Of a stretch of 64,000 bases of DNA, positions 45,200 through 56,860 are shown piece by piece. The translations under genes and the position numbers were made by a program. The notes below the pieces were generated by a model. That model did not search any database, was not told the DNA's origin, and was given only the letters and a program-made list of their open reading frames with translations. Origin of the DNA: Ligustrum vulgare (taxonomy: Eukaryota; Streptophyta; Magnoliopsida; Lamiales; Oleaceae); the NCBI GenBank assembly GCA_963555705.1, contig OY743171.1, positions 22,629,352 to 22,693,351 of the forward strand, written 5' to 3'. Position 1 is the first letter of the stretch. Each line of letters begins with the position of its first letter.

Positions 45200-46851
45200 T
45201 GTTCACTAGAAACACACCGCAAGTGCACGTATCGCATACAAGTGATAGTGGACTAAATGAATCCGATTTATCGATCCCACAAAGATTATCTATTCCAATT
45301 ACACTCTAATTTAATCAATTTAAATAAGAAACACACTCAATAAAGTTTTGGTTTTGAAAATGTTTTAGTACTAGAATTAAAATCACAATTGTAAATAAAT
45401 GAGTAGAAAAATGGTGTAACTTGATGATAAAGGGGTGTTGGGATTCTTGATTCCACTTGACCATAACCTAATTGAATTCTCAACAAGCACGTAGAAATGC
45501 AATTTACTAATCATGTTAGATCCAATTTTTCAAGCTTAGTCAATTATCTCTCTCAAGTGAAATCAACCCTAATTAGTAGAATTAACATACTATATCTCTA
45601 TGTCGATTAAAAATACACCAATTTCATTAACCATTTGTTAAAATAACTCAATGGATCATCTAGGGTTTTAGGTATATCTCTATCCTAAACAAGAACCTAG
45701 ATCACAAATTGTATTGATCTAGAATACACAACAATTTCTCAATAATTGCACATCACATGAAATTCAAGCATAAATGTTGCCACAATAAATATAAGTCAAT
45801 AAATACAACAATAAATGCACAAGATAATAAATAACTTAAATTCTTAATACAAGCATTAAAATCACTAAACTAGGTCAAGTTTCATCAATCATCCTAATAC
45901 AAAATAGTTTAGCCCATAGTGAAATAACAATAAAATTCAACAATTAAATGCATCATTTCAACTATGAAGTAAAGTAAATAGAGAAACATAAAGATTTAAC
46001 AACAAACACTTCCCTTCACCAATGATTTTTGCTTCAAAATATCAATATTCTTCCACAATGGTGTAGGTATATCTCCCCTAAATCAACATTCATCAACCAA
46101 ACTAACTAATTACAAGAGAAACTACAAGAGAAAAGTAAGCAAAATGAAGAACAAATGAGAGAAAAAGGGTTTGGGATGAAAAAGGAACAAGAAGAAGTGT
46201 CAAAGCCCTAGCCAAATTGCCTCTAAATTTCTCAAAAACGCATAGATCCACGTTCAATAACATTTGGGCCGAACCGGGTCGCAACGAGTCGGCCCAGAAT
46301 ATTTTTCAAATTCTTGTCCGCGCGATCGCGCGCCTGAAGTGCTCGCGATCGCGTGGTTGACATTCAAACTTTCGGGTTGGATTTTAGCGCGAGTGACGTA
46401 TGCGAACTAGGTCGAACCACGCGTTCACATGGTTGACCTGGTTTATGTCTTGCATCTTGATCCTTCTTTTAATTGCAATTGAGGTCCTCCAACTTTCGAT
46501 TTGGTCCCCAAAGTTTCCAATTTCTTTCAATTAAGCCCTTCTAAAAGTGCATTTGAGGTCCTTCATCTTTTGAGAACTTTCAATTTAGTCCCTGGATCAA
46601 TTGCGCGAGAAGTCTACAGCTTTCCAAAAGTGACGGATCGGTCCCCAAACTTCTAATCCTTGCAAGATTTGGCTCTTTTCTCCTCAATTTCTTAAATTTA
46701 GCATTCTTCTGCTTCTTTCTTTTGTTTTCTCCATGTGGTTGAATGTTGAACCTATTGAACCACAAAATATGCATAATTAAATAGATATTTGTCCAAATTA
46801 CTCAAAAAGTACCACTAAAAATATGTGAAATATGCATGTAAAATGCACTCA
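45200..46851 (-). repeat. 3' LTR of element D
   Basis: 1652 bp, highly similar to 58804-60450. It contains a CpG-rich block with GCGATCGC at 46322-46329 and 46345-46352, then a tract of diverged units like AATTGAGGTCCTCCAACTTTC (46470-46590; quoted in part: GAGGTCCTCCAACTTTC). Confidence 0.93.
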
Positions 46852-48660
46852 ACAAATACCCCCAAACTTGAACTCTTGCTCGTCCCGAGCAAGAATATTT
46901 ACATGCATCTACAAAAAATTCCTTAATGATTAACAATGCTAGATAACTTGCAATCTTCAATGAGTGTGAAATTGCATAATTAATTCACAATTATGTTCTC
47001 AAATAATACTACAAAAATGATTTTTGGCTTATCCGATGTTCGATCGATGTGTGTGTGTGCGTAGCCAATTTCAATCGTCAATAAGATTTAAGAATGTTGA
47101 TGAGTAAGGAGGTTTAAAGTCAAAACTAACCCACCCTTAGTGGTCAATTCTTTCCTTTCCCACTAGTAACATTCATCCCCCAATAAATATTTTTCTTTCC
47201 TCTCCCGAAATGCAATTCTTGAGGGTACTCTTAAATCACTCTTTTCTTTTTCCACTCTAATTTGGGTATATTTTACCTACAATCTCGACAACCTAGAAAT
47301 GCGGTGACTCTCTACTAAATGAGTGTTTCGACATTCAAGTTTATACTAAGCAATTCAAACCTACTATTCATCTAAGCCCTTATGCAAGTACAAATGTATG
47401 ATTTCTAACAACTAACATGATGTTTGTTTGTGACTTCCCCACTCCCTTAAGCTTTATAATTGACCCATGTAGCGAGCTTTTGGTCGGAAGCTCCCTGTTT
47501 TTTTAGATCAAAGGGTACCAGGTTTCAAAATACCCCTATGGACTTAATAACTCAAGTAAAAAAGGCTACGAAGTGGGGTAGACTTATTAAGCGAATGCAA
47601 TGATGATGTACTTTTTTTTCAAGTGTGACTGTGAATACCCTACTCATTAAGCTTTCTAATTGACCCATGTAGGGAGCTTTAGGCCGATGATCCCAAGTTT
47701 CAAACTTAAGGCAACAAGTTTCAAAATACTTCTACGGGCTTAATTACTTGAGTCAAAAAGGCTTCCAGATAGAGCAATGCAATGCAAAAATTAAAATAGG
47801 CTTAGAACTCTAGCATACGGTCATTACTTAGCTTATACTTGGCGAAAGACACTCCACACAAAAATTTACTTCCATCATACATGGAATCACCACACGTCTA
47901 GACCGTTTCTTTTGTCGGGTCGACCACCCCCAAACTTGTCTTACATTAGGGTCAAGAGATCTAGAGCATTAGGAAACATTGGATAGGTTGATAAAAATCA
48001 ACATACAAGCTCACAACCTAGTTCTTCTACTCCTTTAACCTCTTCACCCTTCAACAATTCCTAAAATCACCAACAATCAAACATGACTATTGTGTTCAAT
48101 GTACATAGGATCTTACATGGATAAACATTTTATAGAAAGTAGCACAAGTAGCAAATTTGGTCATAACTCATGAATTAACAACAATTTCAAACATCAAAAT
48201 CTCTTAAACCAGCAAGGCTATCTAGCATGCAATAATCCCAACAAAATAAGCAATTTCTAACATCAAAATACCAAGACCCGGCAAGGCAATCTAAAATGTT
48301 CACATAGCAATATGATCCCAACACCACCAAACTTGAATCAAACATTGTCCTCAATGTTGACAATAACATAATATAAAAAAAGGAATGGGTGATGGAACTT
48401 CCCCGGATTGATGTGTGAATGATGTTCAAAATTGACCTAAGCTTTGATTCTCTTTAGCAAACAAATCTCCCCCAAACTTGTTGAGGACAAGGTCGCTTAG
48501 GATTTCAAAAATATAGAACCTACAAAAGTTGATGATTAACCAAATTAGAAATAATAATAATGAAACAAGTAAATATTAACACGTAAGCAAAAGAGTAGAA
48601 ATTTGGGTTGCCTTCCAAAAAGCGCTTGGTTAAATTCGTAAGCTCAACTTTAGGATACGA
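46852..48660 (-). repeat. Element D 3' non-coding region with a tandem duplication
   Basis: The purine-rich GTTTGGGGGTATTTGT (minus strand) precedes the LTR at 46852. Two diverged copies of a block containing TAATTGACCCATGTAG(C/G)GAGC lie at about 47436-47590 and 47640-47790. No envelope-like frame is seen; short frames have no motif. Confidence 0.6.
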
Positions 48661-49422
48661 TCACTCCGGATCTGCAAGAGGGATGGATGACTTCTCCTTT
48701 TCATAATCAATACCCAAGTATGGCTTCAAGCGTTGCCCATTGACTTTGAAGTTCCCTTTGTTCCCATGATAAAGATCAACCGCTCCATGTGGGAAGATTT
48801 GAGCAATAGTGAAAGGTCCTGACCATCTAGAGCGGAGTTTACCGGGAAACAATCGAAGTCTAGAGTTGTAAAGGAGTACTTGTTGCCCAACTTGGAAGTC
48901 CCGCTTCATGATGTTCTTGTCATGCCACTTTTTTGTCTTTTTTTTGGGCTGCCGAGCATTCTCATATGACTCAAGGCGCAACTCATCAAGTTCATTGAGT
49001 TGGAGTAGTCTTTTCTCACCGGCCGACTTCATATCAAAATTCAAGACTTTTGTTGTCCAATAGGCTCGGTGCTCTAGCTCAACCGGGAGATGACATGCTT
49101 TTTCAAATAAAAGGCAAAATGGAGACATACCAATGGGAATTTTGAAGGCGGTGCGGTATGCCCATAATGCATCATCCAATTTCTTGGACCAATCTTTCCT
49201 CGAGGCATTCACCGTCACTTCAAGGACTTTCTTCAACTCTCTATTTGAAATTTCCACCTGCCCACTTGTTTGTGGATGATAAAGAGTGGATATTCGATGT
49301 TTGACTCCATACTTGGTCAAAAGTGAGTCGAAGAGGCTGTTACAAAAGTGTTTTCCTCCATCACTAATGATAGCTCGATGGGTGCCATAACGAGTAAAAA
49401 TGTTTTTCTTTAAAAAGTTCAC
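48661..49422 (-). pseudogene. Element D integrase, C-terminal half
   Basis: 253 open codons on the minus strand. I-S-D-G-G-K-H-F carries the second catalytic Asp and [10 protein letters not shown] the catalytic Glu (residues about 20-55). Further blocks are [15 protein letters not shown] (about 85) and S-R-W-S-G-P-F (about 210), ending with K-V-N-G-Q-R-L-K. It is continuous with the upstream frame apart from a shift at 49420. Confidence 0.88.
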
Positions 49423-49973
49423 ACCACTCGAGCATCATTGGTGGGGAGTACTACCCCTTCTACCCACTTTGACACATAGTCCACCACAACTAAAATGTAT
49501 TGATTTGAAAAAGAAGATAGGAAAGGTCCCATGAAATCAATACCCCAAACATAGAATATCTCCACTTCTAAAATAGAATTCAAAGGCATTTCATTTCGAT
49601 TAGAGATATTACCTAGGCGTTGGTATCGATCATATTTGGACACAAGTGTGTGAGCATCCTTGAACAAAGTGGGCCAATAAAATCCCGACTGAAGAACCTT
49701 TGATGCAGTTTTCACTGCACCAAAATGACCTCCATAAGGTGAAGAGTGACATTGCTCAAGAATATTCTCCATCTCTTCCTCGGGTACACATCTTCTCATG
49801 ATTTGATCCGGATCCCTTTTGAAAAAAAATGGGTCATCCCAAAAATAGTGCTTGATATCCGCAAAGAACTTTTTCCTTTGTTGATAAGAGCAGTCCGGGG
49901 GAGTGATGCCACTTGCAAGGAAATTAAAATGGTCCGCATACCATGGCACACTAGAAGCTTGTAGAAGATCCAT
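49419..49973 (-). pseudogene. Element D integrase, N-terminal half
   Basis: 184 open codons: the linker W-Y-A-D, the zinc-binding domain (H-x-x-x-Y-G-G-H-F near residue 75; the Cys pair is altered, reading K-Y-D-R-Y-Q-R) and the core start [10 protein letters not shown] with the first catalytic Asp (about 145). Loss of the zinc-binding Cys pair is a sign of decay. It overlaps the next frame by 4 bp. Confidence 0.85.
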
Positions 49974-50125
49974 GATTTGAAAAAGTTGCTCATCCGGGAA
50001 TACTTAGCTTATCCTTCATCAATAACTTCCTCAGTTTGCTCAAGCCTAGATAAGTGATCGACTATAAGATTTTCGGTCCCCTTCTTGTCACGAATCTCCA
50101 AATCAAACTCTTGGAGGAGAAGTGC

Positions 50126-51430
50126 CTATCTAATCAACAGCGGCTTGGCATCTTTCTTTTCCAACAAATACTTGAGGGCCGAGTGGTCGGTATACACAAT
50201 CACCTTGGAGCCAATAAGATATGACCAAAACTTGTCAAAGGCAAAGACTACCGCTAGCATTTCCTTATCGGTAGTAGTATAATTCAATTGAGCATCAGTC
50301 AATGTTCTACTAGCATAATAGATGACATGCAAAATTTTGTCCTTCCTTTGCCCAAAAATCGCCCCCACGGCATAGTCACTTGCATCACACATAAGCTCAA
50401 AGGGCAAACTCCAATCTGGTGCCACAATAATAGGTGCCGTGATGAATTTCTCTTTAAGAGTGTTAAAAGCTTAGAGACACTCTTTAGAGAAATCAAATGT
50501 GGCACTCTTTTCAAGCAATGAACAAAGTGGCTTTGTGATTTTTGAGAAGTCCTTGATGAACCGCCTATAAAATCCCGCATGCCCAAAGAAACTTCTTATG
50601 CCCTTAACCGAGGTTGGGGGATGTAGTTTTTCAATAACTTGAATTTTTTCCTTATCGACCTCAATACCCTTTCTTGAAACCCGGTGCCCAAGAACTATCC
50701 CTTCTTGCACCATGAAATTATATTTTTTTCCAATTTAACACTAAATTGGTATCCTCACATCTTTTTAGCAACATTCTCAAATTATTCAAACAATCATCAA
50801 ATGAAGTACCAAAAACCGAGAAGTCATCCAAAAACACCTCAATAAATTTCTCCACCATGTCGGAGAAGATGGCCATCATGCACCGTTGGAAAGTGACGGG
50901 AGCATTACAAAGACCGAAAGGCATCCTCCTATATGCAAAAGTTCTGTATGGGCATGTGAATGTTGTCTTCTCTTGATCCTCCGGGGCTATAGGAATTCGA
51001 TTATAGCCCGAATATCCATCTAGGAAGTAATAATGGGAGTGACCCGCCAATCACTCAAGCGTTTGATCAATGAATGGAAGGGGAAAACGATCCTTCCTAT
51101 TAGCATTATTGAGCTTGCAATAGTCAATGCAAACTCTCCACCTCATCACTGGCGTTGTTGGAATAAGCTCATTATTTTCATTCTCCACCACCGTGACACC
51201 TCCTTTCTTTGGTACTACTTACACCGGGCTCACCCATGCACTATCCGAGATTGGATGGATAATACCCGCATCAAGCCACTTCACTACTTCGGCTCTCACC
51301 ACTTCCTTCATGTTAGGATTCAACCAATGTTGATGCTCCACCGAATGTTTAAAATCATCTTCCATAAGAATTTTATGTATGCATAATGAAGGGCAAATAC
51401 CTCGAATATCCGAGATGGTCCATCCAATAG
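50126..51430 (-). pseudogene. Element D RT and RNase H
   Basis: The RT N-terminus can be read from 51425 in broken frames (A-I-G-W-T at the very edge, then V-P-K-K-G-G-V near 51200). The open piece 51050-50718 has F-L-D-G-Y-S-G-Y and the catalytic F-L-D-D-F-S. The frame 50713-50471 has L-G-H-R-V-S and F-F-G-H-A-G-F-Y-R-R. RNase H at 50425-50126 has M-C-D-A-S-D-Y and [10 protein letters not shown], then Y-T-D-H-S-A-L. Frameshifts separate the pieces. Confidence 0.88.
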
Positions 51431-51431
51431 C

Positions 51432-52320
51432 TGTTCTCTAGAAACACACCGCAAGTGCATGTATCGCATACAAGTGATAGTAGACTAAATGAGTCCAGTT
51501 TATTAATCCCACAAGGATTGTCTATTTCAATTACACTCTAGTTTAATCGATTTCAACAAAAAACACACAATAAAGTTTTGGTTTGGGAAAGTCCTAGTAC
51601 TATAATTTAAATCACAATTCTAAATAAATAAGTAGAAAATGGTGATGATTTGATGTTAGAGGAGTGTTGGGATTCTTGATTCCACTTGATCATTACCTAA
51701 TTAAATTCCTAACAAGAAAATAGAAATGCAATTTATTAATCATGTTAGATCTAATTTTCCAAACTTAGTCAATTACCTCTCTCTCGATTGAAACCAACCC
51801 TAATTAGTGGAATTAACCTACTATATCTCTATGTCGATTAAAAACATATCAATTGCATTAAACCTTTGAGAAAATAACTCAATGGATCATCTAGGATTTT
51901 AGGTATATCTCTATCCTAAACAAGAACCTAGAGCAAATATTGTATTGATCTAGAATACACAACTATTTCTCAATAATTGCACATTCCATGAAACCTAAGC
52001 ATAAACGTGGCCACAATAAATGCTAGTCAATAAATACAACAATAAATGCACAAGATAATAAAAAACTTAAATTCTTAATACTTGCATCAATGTCAATTAA
52101 GCTAGGTCAAGCTTCATCAATCATCCCAATACTAAATAACTTAGCCCATAGTGAAACAACAATAAAATTCAAGAATTAAATGCATTATTTCAACTACAAA
52201 GTAAAGCAAATAGAGAAATATGAAGATTAAGCAATAATACTTCCTTTCACCAATGATTCTTGCTTCAAAATATCACTATTCTTCCACAATAATGTTGGTA
52301 TTTCTCCCTCAAATCAACAT
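51432..52320 (-). repeat. Truncated third LTR of the D family
   Basis: From TGTTCTCTAGAAACACACC at 51432 the sequence follows 45200 onward and 58804 onward, up to CAAATCAACAT at 52320, where element E begins. The remaining half of this LTR is missing on the far side of E. It abuts the RT coding sequence of D directly. Confidence 0.88.
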
Positions 52321-52845
52321 TGATCCGAAGTAGGAGACCAAAGGAGAAGTCGACCTATCGGTAATACAACAGTGATCTACGCGAGAAACGGCACAAGTTT
52401 CATGTTGGAAGCGAGCCAAGGAGACAAAGGGATCAAGCCGAATCAAAAGGGTTAAGGTTTGGTGACCAAGAGCACATTCACGGCCGTAAAACCAGTGTTC
52501 ACGGCCGTAACAGCTACATTCACGGCCGTAAATTTGTTATCGCACGGCCGTAACCATCATTTTCACGGCCGTAACGAAGTTAGGCAATTTTAGTCAGTAG
52601 GAGACTTATCAAGGAATTTGGCATCCCTTGTGGCGTTTCGAAAACCTCGGTTCTTCAATCCGCATCGTCAATTTATTGCGTCGTGATTGTTGGGTCCAGG
52701 TCCTACCGTCAATCTTATTTTAATTTCCGTCTATTTATTCGTGTTCTTGTTATTTTTCGTGTCAGATCTGATTTAGATCTTTCCTAGGGTTTTAAATATC
52801 GTTGTTCCGCGTGTTCGACGAGATTCCCCGACCGGGATCGCGTCT
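52321..52845 (+). repeat. 5' LTR of element E, internally deleted
   Basis: Compared with the right LTR, sequence between GAGACTTA and ACTTATCAAGG is gone. The break sits at a shared ACTTA, which suggests a microhomology deletion; it removed the TATA-like region, so this LTR probably cannot drive transcription. Confidence 0.9.
52480..52572. promoter_or_regulatory. Phased ACGGCCGT array, left LTR of E
   Basis: Five exact copies start at 52480, 52501, 52522, 52544 and 52565, at 21, 21, 22 and 21 bp. The extended sense form is mostly TTCACGGCCGTAA, the same orientation relative to transcription as in element C. Confidence 0.95.
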
Positions 52846-53141
52846 TCTGGTATCAGAGCTTGGATCTATTTCAGATTCTTGCGTTTCTTGATTTTTCTTG
52901 ATTTTTTTTTTCTTTTTCTTGTTCTTCGCGTTCTTCGTGTCAGTCATAAATTTTTCCAGTTTGATCCATAAGAGTCAGTCCCAAAAATTCAAAAGTGTTT
53001 TTCTTGTTCGTTTCTCGTCCAAATCCAATTCCGTTTTTTCTGCCATATTCGTAGTCAAATTGTCTAGCAGTTTAATAATAAAAAAATAATAATTCCATTA
53101 TTTTCCTAAATATTCCGAATTTGTTTCTGTGAGGACTAATA

Positions 53142-55133
53142 ATGTCTAGCAGACGGGATTCATCATCTTCATCAGTTGGGGACAACCAGGAAATTTACAA
53201 AAGGGAGCCAGCAGCTCCATCAACGAGCCACAACAAACGACCGGAAGGTATGAATAGAGTGAATAACAATGATGTAGGTGTGATGGAGACGATACATGAG
53301 CAGTTTGAGAAGTTGATGACTAGGATGGATAGTCAGGAGGAAACTATTAACAAGTTGCGTAGGGAACAAACTCATGCGGGTCCTAGAGTTAGGAGGGAAG
53401 ACCGGAGGGATCATAGGGGGAGACATAATCGAAGGGTTGGATATGGGTTTGATGATGAAGAGTTTGCGAGTAAAGGAAGTAGTATCCAATCATCTGTGGA
53501 TAGTGTAAGGAGGAGAAGGGGTAGAGGAGATAGGAATGAAAAGGCAAATAATAGAAGAGATAGTGGTGATCGGGATGAGATAGATGATAATCTAGGTAAA
53601 ATAAAAATGTCTATTCCACCTTTTCATGGGAGGAGTGATCCGGAGGCTTACCTAGATTGGGAGAAGAAGGTAGAATTGATGTTTGATTGCCACAATTATT
53701 CTGAAGGAAAGAAGGTGAAACTAGCGGTTGTTGAGTTCACCGACTATGCCATTAATTGGTGGGATCAGTTGGTGAAGGATCGGAGGAGGAATGGTGAAGG
53801 GCCGGTGGATACATGGCGTGAGATGAAAACCATCATGAGGAAGAGGTTTGTCCCAAGCCACTATCATAGGGATATTTATCAAAGGTTGCAGGGGCTCACG
53901 CAGGGTTCTAGGAGTGTAGAGGAATATCATAGAGACATGGAGGTAGCCATGATTAGGGCCAACGTGGTGGAGGATCGGGAAGCTACAATAGCTAGATTTT
54001 TGAGTGGGCTGAACAGAGATATTGCAAACATCGTTGAGTTACAACATTATGTGGAACTGGAAGACATGGTGCACATGGCAATGAAGGTAGAAAGGCAATT
54101 GAGGCGAAAGGGGACATCTAAACAATCACCGGGAACTTATCCTACATCACAACCGAGGAAGGATCAAAATGATGAGCACGTCCCGAAAGGAAAGGAGGAA
54201 CTTACAACTAAAGGTAAAAATATTTCTGATTCTCAACCTACTAGGGATAGAAATATTAAGTGCTTTAAGTATTTGGGGATGGGCCATATAGCGTCACAGT
54301 GTCCAAATAAGAAAGTAATGCTTTTGCGTGATAATGGTGAAATTAGTTCCGAGGACGAATTTAAGGGAATGCCTAAGTTAGTAGATATTGGGGCTAGTAG
54401 TAGCGATGAAGAGGGGTTAACTTATGCGGTGAAAGGGTCCCTTGTGAATAGACGCGTCCTAAATTCTCGAACTAAGATGGTTGAGATTGATGAACAGGGG
54501 GATAATCTTTTCCACACGAGGTGTTTGGTGGGGAAAAAGGTTTGTGGGATGGTAATTGACGGGGGAAGTTGTACTAATGTGGTTAGTACATTATTGGTGG
54601 AGAAGTTGGGATTGCCTAAGGTGAAAAACCCCAACCCCTATAAATTACAGTGGTTAACCGAGTCGGGAGAACTTAAGGTGAACAAGCAGGTTAATATTAA
54701 ATTCACCATTGGGGGTTATAGAGATGAGGTGGTGTGCGATGTGGTCCCTATGAATGTTGGGCATATTTTATTGGGAAGGCCATGGCAGCATGATAGGAGA
54801 GTGGTGCATGATGGTTTCAAAAATAGATATTCTTTTGTGAAGGGTGGAAAAAGGATCACTCTTGCGCCGCTAACACCTAAAGAGGCCCAAGAGGACCAAT
54901 TGAAAATAAAGAGCGAGTTTGAGGAAAAAAATAAGAGTGTTGAGGCCACGACCTCAGAAAAAGGAGAGGGTGTGAAAATTGAAAACAAGAGAGTTGAGGC
55001 CACGACCTCAAAAAAAGGTGAGCTTGAGAGTACAAAGAAAATGAAAAGAGAGTCCACCACAACAATGAGCTTATTTGCATTTGCTAACATATCCCTCCCT
55101 AGTTTGGCTAATTCTGTTTTGCAGGTACTATAA
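53142..55133 (+). CDS. Gag-protease polyprotein of element E, intact frame
   Basis: 663 codons with ATG at 53142, about 280 bp after the primer site. The N-terminus is Ser-rich, followed by a coiled-coil-like, charged Arg/Asp-rich stretch (to about residue 150). The Retrotrans_gag capsid core lies at about residues 155-320, with I-N-W-W-D-Q-L near 204. The zinc knuckle near 373 reads CFKYLGMGHIASQC; its second Cys is Tyr, so it is probably weakened. The retropepsin-like domain has V-I-D-G-G-S-C-T-N near 470 and H-I-L-L-G-R-P-W near 545. The tail contains two copies of an E-A-T-T-S-(E/K)-K-G repeat. It probably packages its own RNA but needs RT and integrase in trans. This is the only long uninterrupted gag in the window. 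Confidence 0.9.
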   Translation: MSSRRDSSSSSVGDNQEIYKREPAAPSTSHNKRPEGMNRVNNNDVGVMETIHEQFEKLMTRMDSQEETINKLRREQTHAGPRVRREDRRDHRGRHNRRVGYGFDDEEFASKGSSIQSSVDSVRRRRGRGDRNEKANNRRDSGDRDEIDDNLGKIKMSIPPFHGRSDPEAYLDWEKKVELMFDCHNYSEGKKVKLAVVEFTDYAINWWDQLVKDRRRNGEGPVDTWREMKTIMRKRFVPSHYHRDIYQRLQGLTQGSRSVEEYHRDMEVAMIRANVVEDREATIARFLSGLNRDIANIVELQHYVELEDMVHMAMKVERQLRRKGTSKQSPGTYPTSQPRKDQNDEHVPKGKEELTTKGKNISDSQPTRDRNIKCFKYLGMGHIASQCPNKKVMLLRDNGEISSEDEFKGMPKLVDIGASSSDEEGLTYAVKGSLVNRRVLNSRTKMVEIDEQGDNLFHTRCLVGKKVCGMVIDGGSCTNVVSTLLVEKLGLPKVKNPNPYKLQWLTESGELKVNKQVNIKFTIGGYRDEVVCDVVPMNVGHILLGRPWQHDRRVVHDGFKNRYSFVKGGKRITLAPLTPKEAQEDQLKIKSEFEEKNKSVEATTSEKGEGVKIENKRVEATTSKKGELESTKKMKRESTTTMSLFAFANISLPSLANSVLQVL

Positions 55134-55311
55134 TCAAATTACAAAACTAAGGCCAAAGGAAAAATTAATTGCCGGACAGAACAACCCCGAAGTATGATGC
55201 ATAGAACAAAACAGGAACAGGTCTCTCGAGCCAACGAAAGCAAGAGACACATAAAGGAGAGGCCATATACGGATTCGAGGTCGAATCCTTTCCAATAAAG
55301 GGGGGATGATG

Positions 55312-56144
55312 TGATCCGAAGTAGGAGACCAAAGGAGAAGTCGACCTATCGACAATGCGACAGTGATCTACACGAGAAAGGGCACAAGTTTCATGTTGGA
55401 AGCGAGCCGAGAAGACAAAGGGATCGAGCCGAATCAAAAGGGTTAAGGTTTGGTGACCAAGAGCACATTCACGGCCGTAAAACCAGTGTTCACGGCCGTA
55501 AATTTGTTATCGCACGGCCGTAACCATCATTTTCACGGCCGTAACGAAGTTAGGCAATTTTAGTCAGTAGGAGACTTACGGCCGTAAGAACCATGTCACG
55601 GCCGTAAGAAATAAAAACAGTTGTAGACCCGAGGGTCAATTATGGCCGTAAACACATATGTTACGGCCGTAAAAGGGCGCCGCGTTTTATTTCGTGGATT
55701 TTGCGGCTAGGTTTATTTTGACGCGTTTTTTAGGTTATATTATGTTTTCTTGTCATTGTAAAAAAAAAAAACTTGGATATTATTGAATGAATGTGAGAAT
55801 TTTCTCTCTCGAAAAGGAGGATTCATTTTTCTTGTTCTTGAAGAACACTTTATAGAACTTATCAAATATTTTTCTTGAATGTTTGTGGCGTTCCAATCAG
55901 AAACTTATCAAGGAATTTGGCATCCCTTGTGGCGTTTCGAAAACCTCGGTTCTTCAATCCGCATCGTCAATTTATTGCGTCGTGATTGTTGGGTCCAGGT
56001 CCTACCGTCAATCTTATTTTAATTTCCGTCTATTTATTCGTGTTCTTGTTATTTTTCGTGTCAGATCTGATTTAGATCTTTCCTAAGGTTTTAAATATCG
56101 TTGTTCCGCGTGTTCGACGAGATTCCCCGACCGGGATCGTGTCA
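55312..56144 (+). repeat. 3' LTR of element E
   Basis: 833 bp, fuller copy. A TATA-like GGTTATATTATG lies near 55733. The region after it matches the U5 side of element C's LTR, including the end GACGAGATTCCCCGAC. Confidence 0.93.
55471..55670. promoter_or_regulatory. Phased ACGGCCGT array, right LTR of E
   Basis: Sites start at 55471, 55492, 55514, 55535, 55578, 55598, 55642 (ATGGCCGT) and 55663. Distances are 21, 22, 21, 43, 20, 44 and 21 bp, all close to one or two times 21. The array ends about 60 bp upstream of the TATA-like box. Confidence 0.95.
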
Positions 56145-56860
56145 AGGTGCTTTCTCGAGAGATGGTGGTGGCGGTGAAGAGCTCTTTTTAAAATCCTCAA
56201 AGTAGGGGGCCCTCTTGTGTTGATATTGTGGTGACGCCTCCAAGTAGTGAGTCATTTGTTCAACTTCATGATCATCATCCTCGATAGTTAAAGAATGGGC
56301 AATGCAAGACTCCAAGGGATCCTTAGAAGTTCCACGGTTGAAAGAGTTTACCACTAGATGATCAATTACATCCACCCGAAAACATGAATTGGACCCCGAG
56401 GGATATTTAATGGCCTTCAACACATTGAAAGTGATTTTCTCATCTTACACCCTCAAAATCAATTGCCCCTCTTGCACATCAATAAGCACTCTCCCGGTTG
56501 CTAGAAATTGTCTTCTCAAAATGATTGGAACATCATGATCTTCCTCCATGTCTAGAATAATGAAATCCACAAGGAAGATGATTTTATCCACCTTCACAAG
56601 AACATCCTCAATGATTCCCCGAGGATATTTCATGCATCTATCCGTCAATTGTAGGGACACGGTGGTTTCTTTAGCTTTTCCCAATTCCAATTTCCTGAAA
56701 ATGGACAAATGAATCAAATTAATGCTAGTACCAAGATCACGTAAAGCTTTACTAAAATTAACATCACTAATAGTGCATGTAATAGTAAAACTCCCTAGAT
56801 CTTTAATTTTTGGCTAAATCTTGTTTTGAATGATCGCACTACATTCCTTAGTTAGCATCA
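56145..56860 (-). pseudogene. Element D protease region
   Basis: On the minus strand from about 56770 an active-site-like D-L-G-T-S-I-N-L is followed by the open frame 56717-56445, with K-Y-P-R-G-I-I-E-D-V, F-I-I-L-D-M-E-E-D and P-I-I-L-R-R-Q-F-L-A-T-G-R, the Athila protease layout. Another frame (56423-56142) continues with S-C-F-R-V-D-V-I-D and stops where element E begins. The segment joining it to RT is missing. Confidence 0.85.

Larger units (their letters stand above)
52321..56144 (+). mobile_element. Non-autonomous gag-protease LTR element E
   Basis: LTRs at 52321-52845 and 55312-56144 start TGATCCGAAGTAGG and end GGGATCG(T/C)GTC(A/T). A primer site TGGTATCAGAGC lies at 52848-52859 and the polypurine tract AAAGGGGGGATGATG just before 55312. 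One intact 663-codon frame encodes Gag-protease; RT and integrase are absent. The left LTR lacks about 300 bp present in the right one but has one more array unit. The flanks AACAT and AGGTG do not match, although the LTR ends look intact. Sister family of element C. Confidence 0.92.

Noticed and set aside
53142..55133. Host gene candidate (longest intact frame)
   Set aside because: Flanked by LTRs, primer site and polypurine tract, and has gag, knuckle and retropepsin motifs.
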